NCBI GenBank assembly: GCA_019232985.1
Contig: JAFAMW010000067.1
Span: forward strand, 15,704-79,703
Direction of reading: 5' to 3'
Origin: Roseateles sp.
Lineage (GTDB): Bacteria > Pseudomonadota > Gammaproteobacteria > Burkholderiales > Burkholderiaceae
Length of the DNA: 64,000 bases
Shown in pieces: positions 36,023 through 45,369 of the stretch. The notes beneath the pieces were generated by a model. The model ran no database searches. It was not told the origin of the DNA and saw only the letters and a program-made list of their open reading frames with translations. Position numbers and translations under genes: made by a program. How positions within the stretch are numbered: position 1 is the first letter of the stretch; each line of letters opens with the position of its first letter.

Positions 36023-36781
36023 ATGCTGGAGACCCACGAGCTGAGCGTGCGCTTCGGCGGCCATGTCGCCGTCGACGCGGTGAGCTGCGCGTTCGCGCCC
36101 GGCACGCTGACGGCCATCGTCGGCCCGAACGGCGCGGGCAAGACGACCTATTTCAACCTGATCTCGGGCCAGCTGCGCGCGAGCGGCGGCGCCGTGCGCC
36201 TGGGCGGCCGCGACCTGAGCCGGCTCGACGCGCCGGCGCGCGCGCGCGCCGGGCTCGGCCGCGCGTTCCAGCTGACCCAGCTGTTCGGCCAGCTCAGCGT
36301 GCTCGAGAACGTGCGCCTGGCCGTGCAGGCGCGCGCGGGCCTGGGCCTGCGCCTGCTGTCGAGTTGGCGCGCCCACCGCGCGCTGCTCGACGAGGCCATG
36401 GCCATCCTCGAGCGCGTGCGCCTCGCGCCGCGCGCCGGCGCGGCGGCCGCGAGCCTGCCGCACGGCGACCAGCGCAAGCTCGAAGTCGCCGTGCTGATGG
36501 CGATGCGCCCGCAGGTCTATCTGTTCGACGAGCCGACCGCCGGCATGAGCGTCGACGAGGTGCCGGTCGTGCTCGAGCTGATCCGCGAGCTCAAGCGCGA
36601 GGGCGGCCACACCATCCTGCTCGTCGAGCACAAGATGGACGTGGTGCGCGAGCTCGCCGACCGCATCGTCGTGCTGCACCAGGGCCGCGTCGTCGCCGAC
36701 GGCGCGCCGGCCGCCGTGATCGCCGCGCCGATCGTCCAGCAGGCCTATCTCGGCACGGCGCCGGTGGAGGAACTGGCATGA
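36023..36781 (+). CDS. ABC transporter ATP-binding protein, LivG type
   Basis: 252 residues. Walker A GPNGAGKTTYFNL, signature SLPHGDQRKLEVAV (the degenerate LivG form), Walker B VYLFDEPTAGMS and H-loop LVEHKMD are present. It couples ATP hydrolysis to import with the LivF, LivH and LivM proteins downstream. It starts three bases after the binding-protein stop. Confidence 0.93.
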   Translation: MLETHELSVRFGGHVAVDAVSCAFAPGTLTAIVGPNGAGKTTYFNLISGQLRASGGAVRLGGRDLSRLDAPARARAGLGRAFQLTQLFGQLSVLENVRLAVQARAGLGLRLLSSWRAHRALLDEAMAILERVRLAPRAGAAAASLPHGDQRKLEVAVLMAMRPQVYLFDEPTAGMSVDEVPVVLELIRELKREGGHTILLVEHKMDVVRELADRIVVLHQGRVVADGAPAAVIAAPIVQQAYLGTAPVEELA

Positions 36782-36886
36782 GCGCCCGCACGGCCGCTCC
36801 GAAGGGCGCTCACTCCCGCTCGGCGGGACAGCGCGTAGCGCGAAGGGTGCCCCAATGAGCCGCGCCGCGCCGGACGAGGGGCAGGC
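36782..36886 (+). other. livG-livF gap with hairpin and 11-codon mini-ORF
   Basis: A tight hairpin TCCCGC-TCG-GCGGGA lies at 36814-36828. A mini-ORF at 36855-36890 (MSRAAPDEGQA) ends in TGA overlapping the LivF ATG at 36887, so ribosomes finishing it could restart on livF. Elsewhere in this operon gaps are 0-30 bases, which makes this 105-base gap stand out. Confidence 0.4.
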
Positions 36887-37624
36887 ATGAGCGCGCCGCT
36901 GATCGAGCTGCGCGGCGTGCACACGCGCATCGGCGACTACCGCATCCTGCACGGCGTCGACCTCGCCGTGCCGCGCGGCGCCGTGACCATGCTGCTCGGC
37001 CGCAACGGCGCGGGCAAGACGACGACGCTGCGCACGATCATGGGCCTGTGGCGCGCCGCGGCCGGCGAGCTGCGCTTCGACGGCGTCTCGCTCGCGGCGC
37101 TCGACACGCCCGCGATCGCGCGCCTGGGCATCGCCTACGTCCCCGAGAACATGGGCATCTTCGCGACCCTGACGGTGCGCGAGAACCTGCTGCTCGCCGC
37201 GCGCGGCGCGCGCACGCTCGACGAGCTGGACACCGCGCGGCTCGAGTGGCTGTTCGGCCTGTTCCCGGCGCTGCGCAAGTTCTGGCTCTACCCGGCCGGC
37301 AAGCTCAGCGGCGGGCAGAAGCAGATGCTCGCGATCGCGCGCGCGATGATCGAGCCGCGCCGCCTGCTGCTGATCGACGAGCCGTCCAAGGGCCTCGCCC
37401 CGGCGATCGTCCTCAAGCTGATCGAGGCGCTGCGCGAGCTCAAGCGCGCCGACGCGACGGTGCTGCTCGTCGAGCAGAACTTCGCGATGGCGCGCGCGCT
37501 CGGCGACCATGTCGCCGTGATGGACGACGGCCGCGTCGTGCACCGCGGCGCGATGGCCGAGCTCGCCGCCGACGAGGCGCTGCAGCGCCGCCTGCTCGGC
37601 CTGTCCCTGGGAGCCCACCAATGA
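36887..37624 (+). CDS. ABC transporter ATP-binding protein, LivF type
   Basis: 245 residues. Walker A GRNGAGKTTTLRT, Q-loop YVPENMGIF, signature LSGGQKQMLAIARA, Walker B LLLIDEPSKGLAP and H-loop VEQNF are all intact. The stop overlaps the LivH ATG (ATGA). Heterodimer partner of the LivG protein. Confidence 0.93.
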   Translation: MSAPLIELRGVHTRIGDYRILHGVDLAVPRGAVTMLLGRNGAGKTTTLRTIMGLWRAAAGELRFDGVSLAALDTPAIARLGIAYVPENMGIFATLTVRENLLLAARGARTLDELDTARLEWLFGLFPALRKFWLYPAGKLSGGQKQMLAIARAMIEPRRLLLIDEPSKGLAPAIVLKLIEALRELKRADATVLLVEQNFAMARALGDHVAVMDDGRVVHRGAMAELAADEALQRRLLGLSLGAHQ

Positions 37625-38634
37625 ACCCGACCCCCGCGGGCGCGGCCGTCCCGGCGCCCGGCTTCGACGCGCGCCCGTTCGCCCTGCTCGCCGCACTGGC
37701 GCTCGCCGCCCTGCCGCTCGTCGGCGACGCCGCGAACTGGGCGACGCTGACCCTGGCCGGCCTCGCGATGGGCATGATCGTGTTCGTGATCGCCTCGGGC
37801 CTGACCCTGGTCTTCGGCCTGATGGACGTGCTGAACTTCGGCCACGGCGTGTTCATCGCGGTCGGCGCGTTCATGGCGACGACGGTGCTCGGCGCGATGG
37901 GCGGTTTTGTCGCGAGCCCCTCGCTCGCCGCCAACCTCGGCGCCGTCGGCGCGGCCGCGCTCGCCGGCATGCTCGTCGCGGGCGCGGCGGGCCTGCTGTT
38001 CGAGCGCCTGCTCGTGCGCCCGGTCTACGGCCGCCACCTCAAGCAGATCCTCGTCACGACCGGCGGCATGATCGTCGGCGGCGAGCTGATCAAGCTGTGC
38101 TGGGGCCCGCAGATGGTCGCGCTGCCGCTGCCGCCGGCGCTCGCCGGCGTGCTGCTGCTGCCCGGCGAGGTCACGCTCGAGCGCTTTCGCCTGCTCGCCC
38201 TGCTCGTCGGCCTGCTCGTGCTCGCCGGCCTGCTGCTCGTGCTGAACCGCACCAAGCTCGGCCTGCTGATCCGCGCCGGCGTGCTCGACCGCGAAATGGT
38301 CGAGGCGCTCGGCTACCCGGTGCGGCGCCTGTTCGTCGGCGTGTTCGCGGCCGGCGCCGCGCTCGCCGGGCTCGGCGGCGTGCTCTGGGGCCTGTACCAG
38401 CAGAGCGTTACGCCGCAGATCGGCGCCCAGGTCAACACGCTGATCTTCATCGTCATCATCGTCGGCGGGCTCGGCTCGACGCTGGGCTGCTGCGTCGGCG
38501 CGCTCGCCGTCGGCCTGCTCGCGAACTACGCGGGCTTTCTCGCGCCCAAGGCCGCGCTGTTCAGCCATATCGCGCTGATGGCCGCGGTGCTGCTGTGGCG
38601 GCCGCAGGGCCTGTATCCGGTGGGGGCGCGGTGA
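37621..38634 (+). CDS. ABC transporter permease, LivH type
   Basis: 337 residues, about nine membrane helices. MIVFVIASGLTLVFGLMDVL with NFGHGVFIAVGAFMA is the signature N-terminal region, and YPVRRLFVGVFAAGAALAGL the EAA-like coupling loop facing the ATPases. The stop shares one base with the LivM ATG. Confidence 0.92.
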   Translation: MNPTPAGAAVPAPGFDARPFALLAALALAALPLVGDAANWATLTLAGLAMGMIVFVIASGLTLVFGLMDVLNFGHGVFIAVGAFMATTVLGAMGGFVASPSLAANLGAVGAAALAGMLVAGAAGLLFERLLVRPVYGRHLKQILVTTGGMIVGGELIKLCWGPQMVALPLPPALAGVLLLPGEVTLERFRLLALLVGLLVLAGLLLVLNRTKLGLLIRAGVLDREMVEALGYPVRRLFVGVFAAGAALAGLGGVLWGLYQQSVTPQIGAQVNTLIFIVIIVGGLGSTLGCCVGALAVGLLANYAGFLAPKAALFSHIALMAAVLLWRPQGLYPVGAR

Positions 38635-39722
38635 TGCCGGGCGCCCTGCTCTCGCACGACCGGCCGCGCAGCCGCCGCCTCGCCGCGCTGCTCGGCGTCA
38701 CCCTGCTCGCGCTCGCGCTCGCGCCGTTTCTGTTCCCGGGGGCGCGCGCGCTCGACGTGGCCGCGCGCGTGCTCGTGTTCGCCGTGCTCGTCGGCAGCTA
38801 CGACCTGCTGCTCGGCTACACGGGCCTGGTCAGCTTCGCCCACGCGATGTTCTTCGGCATCGGCGCCTACGGCGTCGCGATCGCCTGCAACCTGAGCGCC
38901 GACCCGGGCTGGCTCGACGTGGCCGGTGGCGTCGCCGCGGCGCTCGCGCTGTCGGCCCTGCTCGCGCTCGCGATCGGCTTGCTGAGCCTGCGCGTGCGCG
39001 CGCTGTTCTTCGCGATGATCACGATGGCCGTCGCCGTCGCGTTCACGACCCTGGTCTCGCAGCTCTCGACCCTGACCGGCGGCGAGGACGGCCTGAGCTT
39101 CAGCGTGCCGCGCGCGATCCGGCCGTCGACCGACTACCTCGACGACCCGCTGCTGGGCGCCGACGTCGACGGGCGCTTTGTCGCCTACTACCTGCTGTTC
39201 GTGGCCGCCGTGCTGCTCCTGCTGCTGCTGCTGCGCATCGTCGACTCGCCGTTCGGCCGCGTGCTCCAGGCGATCCGCGAGAACGACTTCCGCGCCGAGG
39301 CGATCGGCTACCGCAGCGTCGTCTACCGCAGCGTCGCGAGCGTCGTCGCGGCGCTGTTCGCGACGCTCGCGGGCGCGCTGCTCGCGCTCTGGCTGCGCTA
39401 CAACTCGCCCGACACCTCGATGTCCATGGAGGTCATGCTCAACCTGCTGCTGATCCTCGTGATCGGCGGCATGGGCACGATCTGGGGGGCGCTCGTCGGC
39501 AGCGCGCTGTTCCTGCTCGCGCAGAGCTATCTGCAGGACCTGATGAAGCTCGCCGGCGCGGCGCTCGGCGACGTGCCGGTGCTCGGCGCGCTGCTCGCGC
39601 CCGAGCGCTGGCTGCTCTGGATGGGCCTGCTGTTCGTGCTCGCCGTCTACCATTTCCCGGCCGGCATCGTCGGCCAGCTGCGTGCGGCCGCGGCGCGGCG
39701 CCGCGCCGGAGGCCCGCGATGA
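38634..39722 (+). CDS. ABC transporter permease, LivM type
   Basis: 362 residues, about ten helices. GSYDLLLGYTGLVSFAHAMF and FGIGAYGVA are the family core; ENDFRAEAIGYRSVVYRSVA is the coupling loop, and MLNLLLILVIGGMGTIWGAL follows. The start shares one base with the LivH stop; the stop overlaps the next hydrolase ATG (ATGA). Confidence 0.92.
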   Translation: MPGALLSHDRPRSRRLAALLGVTLLALALAPFLFPGARALDVAARVLVFAVLVGSYDLLLGYTGLVSFAHAMFFGIGAYGVAIACNLSADPGWLDVAGGVAAALALSALLALAIGLLSLRVRALFFAMITMAVAVAFTTLVSQLSTLTGGEDGLSFSVPRAIRPSTDYLDDPLLGADVDGRFVAYYLLFVAAVLLLLLLLRIVDSPFGRVLQAIRENDFRAEAIGYRSVVYRSVASVVAALFATLAGALLALWLRYNSPDTSMSMEVMLNLLLILVIGGMGTIWGALVGSALFLLAQSYLQDLMKLAGAALGDVPVLGALLAPERWLLWMGLLFVLAVYHFPAGIVGQLRAAAARRRAGGPR

Positions 39723-40573
39723 CCGACACCGCCGCCGGTCCGCGCTCGCGCTACCTTCCCTGCGCGGGCCGCGAAATCCACTTCATGGAATGGGGCGCCG
39801 GGCACGAGGAAGTCGTCGTCGCCTGGCACGGCCTCGCGCGCACCGGCCGCGACATGGACGCGCTCGCCGCCCACCTCGCGCGCCGCTACCGCGTGATCTG
39901 CCCCGACACGCCCGGCCGCGGCCTGTCGCAGTGGAGCCCGCAGCCCGACGCCGAGTACTGCCTGGAGGTCTACGTGCGCCAGGCCACGGCCCTGCTCGAC
40001 CAGCTCGGCGTCGGCCGCTGCCTGTGGGTCGGCACCTCGATGGGCGGCGCGATCGGCCTGGTCGCGGCCGCGACGACGCTGCGCAGCCGCATCCGCCGCC
40101 TGCTGCTCAACGACATCGGCCCCGAACTCGCGCCGGCCGCCGTCGCGCGCATCCGCGACTACGCGGGCCACCCGCAGGCCTTCGCAACGCTGACCGAGCT
40201 CGAGGGCTATTTCCGGCTCATCTACGCCCCCTACGGCTGGCTCAGCGACGCGCAATGGCGCCAGCTCGCCGAGACCTCGGCGCGGCGCCTGCCCGACGGC
40301 CGCCTGACGCCGCACTACGACCCGGCCATCGTGCGCCAGTTCGTCACGCGCCCGGCCGACTACGAGCGCTGGGCCGAGTGGGACAGCCTCGAGCTGCCCG
40401 TGCTGTGCCTGCGCGGCGAGCATTCCGACCTGCTGACCGAGGCGACGGCCGAGGCGATGCGCGGCCGCGGTCCGCGCGCGGTCGTCGTCACCGTGCCCGA
40501 CTGCGGCCATGCGCCGGCGCTGAACACGCCGGCGCAGTTCGCGCTGGTCGAGCGCTTTCTCGCCGCGCTGTGA
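39719..40573 (+). CDS. alpha/beta hydrolase (second of two in the operon)
   Basis: 284 residues. WHGLARTGRDMDALAAHLAR replaces the usual HG-G-x motif, WVGTSMGGAIGLVAA carries the nucleophile Ser, and DCGHAPALNTP the His. The shared LNDIGPEL segment and overall layout make it a paralogue of the hydrolase at 32433-33290. The ATGA overlap with LivM couples it to the importer. Two hydrolases bracketing one importer suggest two successive hydrolytic steps or two substrate forms. Confidence 0.9.
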   Translation: MTDTAAGPRSRYLPCAGREIHFMEWGAGHEEVVVAWHGLARTGRDMDALAAHLARRYRVICPDTPGRGLSQWSPQPDAEYCLEVYVRQATALLDQLGVGRCLWVGTSMGGAIGLVAAATTLRSRIRRLLLNDIGPELAPAAVARIRDYAGHPQAFATLTELEGYFRLIYAPYGWLSDAQWRQLAETSARRLPDGRLTPHYDPAIVRQFVTRPADYERWAEWDSLELPVLCLRGEHSDLLTEATAEAMRGRGPRAVVVTVPDCGHAPALNTPAQFALVERFLAAL

Positions 40574-40639
40574 GGGCCGCGCGGCCCCTCGCCGCCCGAG
40601 CGATTAGCCCGGCGCCGCGCCCGGTTTATCGCCGCTGCC

Positions 40640-40645
40640 TACACT
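40640..40645 (+). promoter_or_regulatory. -10-like TACACT 7 bases before the GST start
   Basis: TACACT ends seven bases before the ATG at 40653, the same spacing as TACAGT before the adenosyltransferase at 832, and there is no Shine-Dalgarno sequence. A leaderless transcript is likely. Confidence 0.4.
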
Positions 40646-40652
40646 GCGCCGC

Positions 40653-41540
40653 ATGAGCAGCCCGACCCCCACCGAATACGTCCCCCCGCGCGTCTGGACC
40701 TGGGATGCGCCCAGCGGCGGCCAGTTCGCCAACATCAATCGCCCGACCGCCGGCGCCACGCACGACAAGGAACTGCCGGTCGGCAAGCATCCGCTGCAGC
40801 TGTACTCGCTGGCCACGCCCAACGGCGTCAAGGTCACCGTCATGCTCGAGGAGCTGCTCGCGCTCGGCCATGCCGGCGCCGAGTACGACGCCTGGCCGAT
40901 CCGCATCAGCGACGGCGACCAGTTCGGCAGCGGCTTCGTCGGCGTGAACCCGAACTCCAAGATCCCGGCCCTGCTCGACCGCAGCGGGCCCGCGCCGGTG
41001 CGCGTGTTCGAATCGGGCGCGATCCTGCTGCACCTGGCCGAGAAGTTCGGCGCTTTCGTGCCCAACCTCGAGCAGGGCGCGGCGCGCGCCGAATGCCTGT
41101 CCTGGCTGTTCTGGCAGATGGGCAGCGCGCCCTACCTCGGCGGCGGTTTCGGCCATTTCTACGCCTACGCGCCGACCAAGCAGGAATACCCGATCAACCG
41201 CTTCGCGATGGAGGCCAAGCGCCAGCTCGACGTGCTCGACCGCCGCCTCGCCGAGAGTCCCTACCTCGGCGGCGACGCCTACACGATCGCCGACATCGCG
41301 GTCTGGCCCTGGTACGGCGCGCTCGTGCAGGGGCAGATCTACGGCGCCGGCGAGTTCCTGTCGGTCCACGAGTACCGCCACGTGCTGCGCTGGGCCGAGG
41401 CGATCGCCGCGCGCCCGGCCGTGCAGCGCGGCCGCATGGTCAACCGCTTCTGGGGCCCGCCCGAGTCCCAGCTGCACGAGCGCCACGACGCGAGCGACTT
41501 CGCGCTGCGCACGCTCGACAAGCTCGGCGGCGGCGCCTGA
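40653..41540 (+). CDS. yghU: glutathione S-transferase, YghU/nu class
   Basis: 295 residues, matching YghU (288). The long N-terminal extension YVPPRVWTWDAPSGGQFANI and INRPTAGATHDKELPVGKHP is diagnostic, followed by the thioredoxin fold (LYSLATPNGVKVTVMLEELL, NPNSKIPALLD, FESGAILLHLAEKF) and the helical domain. Nu-class enzymes bind two glutathiones and reduce disulfides and peroxides. The photolyase gene starts 11 bases downstream, so the pair may be an oxidative and UV damage unit. Confidence 0.92.
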   Translation: MSSPTPTEYVPPRVWTWDAPSGGQFANINRPTAGATHDKELPVGKHPLQLYSLATPNGVKVTVMLEELLALGHAGAEYDAWPIRISDGDQFGSGFVGVNPNSKIPALLDRSGPAPVRVFESGAILLHLAEKFGAFVPNLEQGAARAECLSWLFWQMGSAPYLGGGFGHFYAYAPTKQEYPINRFAMEAKRQLDVLDRRLAESPYLGGDAYTIADIAVWPWYGALVQGQIYGAGEFLSVHEYRHVLRWAEAIAARPAVQRGRMVNRFWGPPESQLHERHDASDFALRTLDKLGGGA

Positions 41541-41551
41541 GCGGGCCTCGC

Positions 41552-43000
41552 GTGAGCGATCACGACGCCGGCGGCGCCCTCGTCTGGCTGCGCCGCGACC
41601 TGCGGCTCGCCGACCATGCGGCGCTCGCGGCCGCGCTGGCCGCCCACGCGCGCGTCCAGCCGGTGTTCGTGCTCGACACCGACATCCTCGACGCGCTGCC
41701 GCGCGCCGACCGGCGCGTCGCGTTCATCGTCGCGGCGCTCGCGGCGCTCGATGCCGAGCTGCGCGCGCTGCGGCCCGGCGCGGGCCTCGTCGTCTTGCAT
41801 GGCCGGCCCGTCGAGCTGATCCCGCGCCTTGCGGCCGAGCTCGGCGCCGCGGCCGTCTACGCGAATCACGACGACGAACCCGCGGCGCTCGCGCGCGACG
41901 CCGAGGTCGCGCGCCGGCTCGGGGCCGACGGTCGCGCGCTGCACACGCGCAAGGACCATGTCGTGTTCGAGCGCAGCGAGCTGCTGACGACGACGGGCAA
42001 GCCCTACACGGTGTTCACGCCGTACAAGAACGCCTGGCTGCGTCGCGTCGACTTCGGCGACCTGCAGGCGCACCCGGTCGACGGCCTCGCGCGCGCGCTC
42101 GGGCCGCGGCCCCAGGCCCCGGCCGCCCTGGCCGGCGTGCCCGCGCTCGCCGACATCGGCTTCGAGCCCGTCGCGCTGCCCGCGGCGCTCGGCGTCGGCA
42201 GCGCCGGCGCGGACGCGCTGTTCGAAGAATTCCTGGACGCGCGCATGGACCGCTACGCCGCGCAGCGCGACTTCCCGGCGCTCAAGGGCCCGAGCTATCT
42301 GAGCGCGCACCTGCGCTTCGGCACGATCTCGATCCGGCGCGTCGCGCGCGCGGCGTACGAGCGCATGCTCGCCGGCGACCGCGGCGCCGAGACCTGGCTG
42401 TCCGAGCTGATCTGGCGCGATTTCTACCACCAGCTGATGCACCACCACCCGTACGCGATGACGCGGGCGTTCCGCCCCGAGTACGACGCGATCCGCTGGG
42501 AGCAGGGGCCCGAGGCCGACGCGCATTTCGCGGCCTGGTGCGAGGGCCGGACCGGCTACCCGCTCGTCGACGCCGCGCAGCTCCAGCTGCTCCAGAGCGG
42601 CTATATGCACAACCGCCTGCGCATGGTCAGCGCGAGCTTTCTGGTCAAGCACCTGGGCCTCGACTGGCGCCGCGGCGAGGCGCATTTCGCCGAGCACCTG
42701 CTCGACTTCGACCTCGCCGCGAACAACGGCGGCTGGCAATGGGCCGCGTCGACCGGCTGCGACGCCCAGCCCTGGTTCCGCATCTTCAACCCGGTGCTGC
42801 AAAGCCAGCGCTTCGACGCCGAGGGCCGCTTCATCAAGCGCTACCTGCCGCAGCTCGCCGCGCTCGACGCGAAGACCATCCACCAGCCCTGGAAGCTCGG
42901 GCCGATCGGCGTGCCGGCCGACTACCCGGCGCCGATCGTCGCGCACGAGCTCGCGCGCGCGCAGACGCTCGAGCGTTTCGGCATCCTCAAACCGCGCTGA
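41552..43000 (+). CDS. phrB: deoxyribodipyrimidine photolyase (class I)
   Basis: 482 residues from GTG. The N-terminal antenna domain begins LVWLRRDLRLADHAAL. The FAD domain has LSAHLRFGTISIRRVARAAY, WLSELIWRDFYHQLMHHHP, RMVSASFLVKHLGLDWRRGE and NNGGWQWAASTGCDAQPWFR, the conserved Trp/Asn flavin and lesion-binding segments. It repairs cyclobutane pyrimidine dimers with light. GTG is the only start near the conserved N-terminus, 11 bases after the GST stop. Confidence 0.94.
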   Translation: MSDHDAGGALVWLRRDLRLADHAALAAALAAHARVQPVFVLDTDILDALPRADRRVAFIVAALAALDAELRALRPGAGLVVLHGRPVELIPRLAAELGAAAVYANHDDEPAALARDAEVARRLGADGRALHTRKDHVVFERSELLTTTGKPYTVFTPYKNAWLRRVDFGDLQAHPVDGLARALGPRPQAPAALAGVPALADIGFEPVALPAALGVGSAGADALFEEFLDARMDRYAAQRDFPALKGPSYLSAHLRFGTISIRRVARAAYERMLAGDRGAETWLSELIWRDFYHQLMHHHPYAMTRAFRPEYDAIRWEQGPEADAHFAAWCEGRTGYPLVDAAQLQLLQSGYMHNRLRMVSASFLVKHLGLDWRRGEAHFAEHLLDFDLAANNGGWQWAASTGCDAQPWFRIFNPVLQSQRFDAEGRFIKRYLPQLAALDAKTIHQPWKLGPIGVPADYPAPIVAHELARAQTLERFGILKPR

Positions 43001-43037
43001 CGCGGCGCCGCGCGTGGCCGCCCGCGCGGGTCGACGC

Positions 43038-43826
43038 TTACTGGGCCTGCGTCGCGTCGGTCACCGGCGCGCTCGCGGGCGGGCTCGTCGCTGCCGCCTG
43101 ACTCGCCGCGGCGCTCGGGGCGGCCGCCGGCGTGGCGGTGGTCGGCGGCGTGATCGCCGGCGGGGTGACCTGCGGCACGGCGGTCGGCGCGAGCGCCGCC
43201 GCGGCCGGCGGCGGGTCGATCGGCGCGACCTTGAGCACCGGGGCCGGCTGCATCGCCTCAGGCGAAGCCTGGGCCAGGGTCTCGAGCTTGCGCGCCGGCT
43301 TGGCCGCGGCAGGCGCCTGCTTGGCCGGGGTCGCGGTGGTCCTGGCCTGGGCTTGCGGCTGATCGGCCTGCGCGAGCGTCGGCGGCGCCGCGGGCTCGGC
43401 CGGCGTGCTGCTCGCCGTCGTCGTCGGGCCGGCCGCCGGCGCGTCCATCGTCAGCGGCTTGTTGCTGTTCGCGGCGGTGGCGGCCGCGCTGGCCTGCTGC
43501 GTATCCTGAGACTGCGGCTGCGGCTGCGGCTGCGCCTGGTCCTTGGTCAGCGACGCGAGCTTCGCGTCCATGCCCTGCGGGTCGCGCAGGCCGGCCATGC
43601 CGGCGACCGCGGCGACGCCGCCGAGCACCAGCGCGACGCCCCAGGCCGCCGCGTGGCGGCCGCGCCGGCGCGCCGTGCCGCTCGAGGGTTCGCGCGCGTC
43701 GGCGCGCAGGTCCTCGTCGTCGGGCAGGGGTTCGAGCTGTGCGGTCACCGCTTCGCGCGGCTTGCCGGCCGGCATATGGTCCCAATACCCTTCGGCATGC
43801 AGGCTGCTGGCGAAAGTCATCGACAT
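43038..43826 (-). CDS. Ala/Pro-rich single-pass membrane protein, unknown function
   Basis: 262 residues. MSMTFASSLHAEGYWDHMPA at the N-terminus, a basic stretch (RRRGRH), then one transmembrane helix (AAWGVALVLGGVAAVAGMAG, about 60-80), then a long low-complexity periplasmic tail rich in Pro, Ala, Gln and Thr, including PQPQPQSQ. The layout resembles bitopic anti-sigma or cell-wall-spanning proteins, but no domain is recognised. Its upstream region carries a TAGGA half-site at 43912. Confidence 0.7.
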   Translation of the reverse strand: MSMTFASSLHAEGYWDHMPAGKPREAVTAQLEPLPDDEDLRADAREPSSGTARRRGRHAAAWGVALVLGGVAAVAGMAGLRDPQGMDAKLASLTKDQAQPQPQPQSQDTQQASAAATAANSNKPLTMDAPAAGPTTTASSTPAEPAAPPTLAQADQPQAQARTTATPAKQAPAAAKPARKLETLAQASPEAMQPAPVLKVAPIDPPPAAAALAPTAVPQVTPPAITPPTTATPAAAPSAAASQAAATSPPASAPVTDATQAQ

Positions 43827-43939
43827 GGCGTCTCCTTCGAGGGCGGTTTCGGTAGGAAAAGTCTGGGCGCCGCGCGGCGCGCGCCACGTCGGCCGGGGCG
43901 GCGGTCGCGTGTAGGACGGGACGCCGCGGGGCCGGCGGC

Positions 43940-45349
43940 TCAGGCCGCGGTCGGGGGGCCGGCGGCGTCGGGAGCGCCGGCCGGCGCGGCGACCGCGCTC
44001 GCGTCGGGCACGCGCGCCTCGACCTCGGTGCCCTGCCCCGGCGCGGACGCCAGGCGCAGCGTGCCGCCGAGGCTTTCCATGCGGTAGCGCATGCCGAGCA
44101 GGCCATGGTGGCCGGCCGGCACGGCCGCGGGGTCGAAGCCGCGGCCGTCGTCGCGCACGCTGAGCAGGGTCTGCGCGCCGTCGTGGCGCAGCGTGACCCA
44201 GACCTGGCGCGCCTGGGCGTGGCGCAGCACGTTCGTGAGCGCCTCCTGGACGAGGCGGTAGATCGCGAGCTTGCCGCCCGCGTCGGCGTCGACCTCGGCA
44301 AAGCTCGTCTCGATGGTCAGGCCGGAGCGCTCGCCGAACTCGCGCGCGAGGATCTCGAGCGCCGGCGTCAGGCCGAGGTTGGCGAGCGCCGACGGGCGCA
44401 GGTCCTCGATGATGCGGCGCTTCAGCGTGATGCCCTCGTCGATCAGCCCGGCCATATGGCCGAGGCGCTCGACGATGTCGGCCGTCTCGCCCTTGACGAC
44501 GAGGCGGCGCACGCGCGCGACGTCGAGCTTGGCGGCCGTGAGCAGCGCGCCGAGCTCGTCGTGGAGCTCGCGCGCGAGGTGGGCGCGCTCGTCCTCGCGC
44601 ACGTTCTGCAGGTGGCGCGCGAGGTCGGTCAGCTCGGCCGTGCGGCGCCGCACCTCGTGCTCGAGGCGGTCGCGCTCGACGCGCAGGATCTGCGCGTGCT
44701 CGCGGCGCGCGGCGTGCAGCGCCTCGTTGCGGCGCAGGAAGTACAGCAGCCACAGCAGGCTCAGCAGCGTCAGCACGTGTACGCCGAAGCGGCCGAACAG
44801 CAGCGCGCGGAAGATCGCGTCGCGGTCGCGCTCGAGCAGCACCTGCTCGTGGGCGTCGAGGCGTTCGGTCGCGACGCGCAGCGCGTCCATCTTCTCGCGG
44901 CCGATGTCGGTCGCCATGATCGCCTGCCAGGCCTGGTGCGAGCCCGCGCGGTAGAGCTTGACGGTCTCGCGCAGCTCCGAGAGCTTTTCCTCGGCGCGCT
45001 GGCGCGCCTCGGCGACGAGCGCCGCCCATTCCGGATCCTGATATTGCGTGGATAGGCGCTGGATGACCTCGGGCAGGCGCGCCTCGGCGACCTGCATCGG
45101 CTGCAGATAGGTGTCGCGGCCCGTGATCAGGAAGCCGCGCTGCGCGGTCTCGGCGTCGGCCATCAGGCTGCGCAGCAGCAGCGCGTCGAAGCGCGCGGCG
45201 TTGCGCGTGCGCACGCTGTCGACGGCCTCGCCGGCGAAGTGATACGCGGCCTCGCTGATGACCATCAGCAGCGCCGCGACGAGGCTGGCCACGAGCACGG
45301 TGAGGCGCCGGCGGCTGGCTTGCTGGAGCAGCGGGTCGAGGTCGAACAC
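43940..45349 (-). CDS. CHASE3-type sensor histidine kinase, NarX-like (HisKA_3)
   Basis: 469 residues. Helices at about 17-37 and 182-205 flank a periplasmic CHASE3 domain (MADAETAQRGFLITGRDTYL at 63-82). The cytoplasmic part has the HisKA_3 box REDERAHLARELHDELG with H263, then the ATPase motifs VQEALTNVLRHAQA, VRDDGRGFDP and GHHGLLGMRYR. HisKA_3 kinases pair with LuxR-type regulators, such as the one at 46860. The start is a GTG 20 bases after the REC-gene stop; it lacks a strong ribosome site, so coupling is probable. Confidence 0.88.
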   Translation of the reverse strand: MFDLDPLLQQASRRRLTVLVASLVAALLMVISEAAYHFAGEAVDSVRTRNAARFDALLLRSLMADAETAQRGFLITGRDTYLQPMQVAEARLPEVIQRLSTQYQDPEWAALVAEARQRAEEKLSELRETVKLYRAGSHQAWQAIMATDIGREKMDALRVATERLDAHEQVLLERDRDAIFRALLFGRFGVHVLTLLSLLWLLYFLRRNEALHAARREHAQILRVERDRLEHEVRRRTAELTDLARHLQNVREDERAHLARELHDELGALLTAAKLDVARVRRLVVKGETADIVERLGHMAGLIDEGITLKRRIIEDLRPSALANLGLTPALEILAREFGERSGLTIETSFAEVDADAGGKLAIYRLVQEALTNVLRHAQARQVWVTLRHDGAQTLLSVRDDGRGFDPAAVPAGHHGLLGMRYRMESLGGTLRLASAPGQGTEVEARVPDASAVAAPAGAPDAAGPPTAA

Positions 45350-45369
45350 GGCCGAAGTATCGGCCGCTT

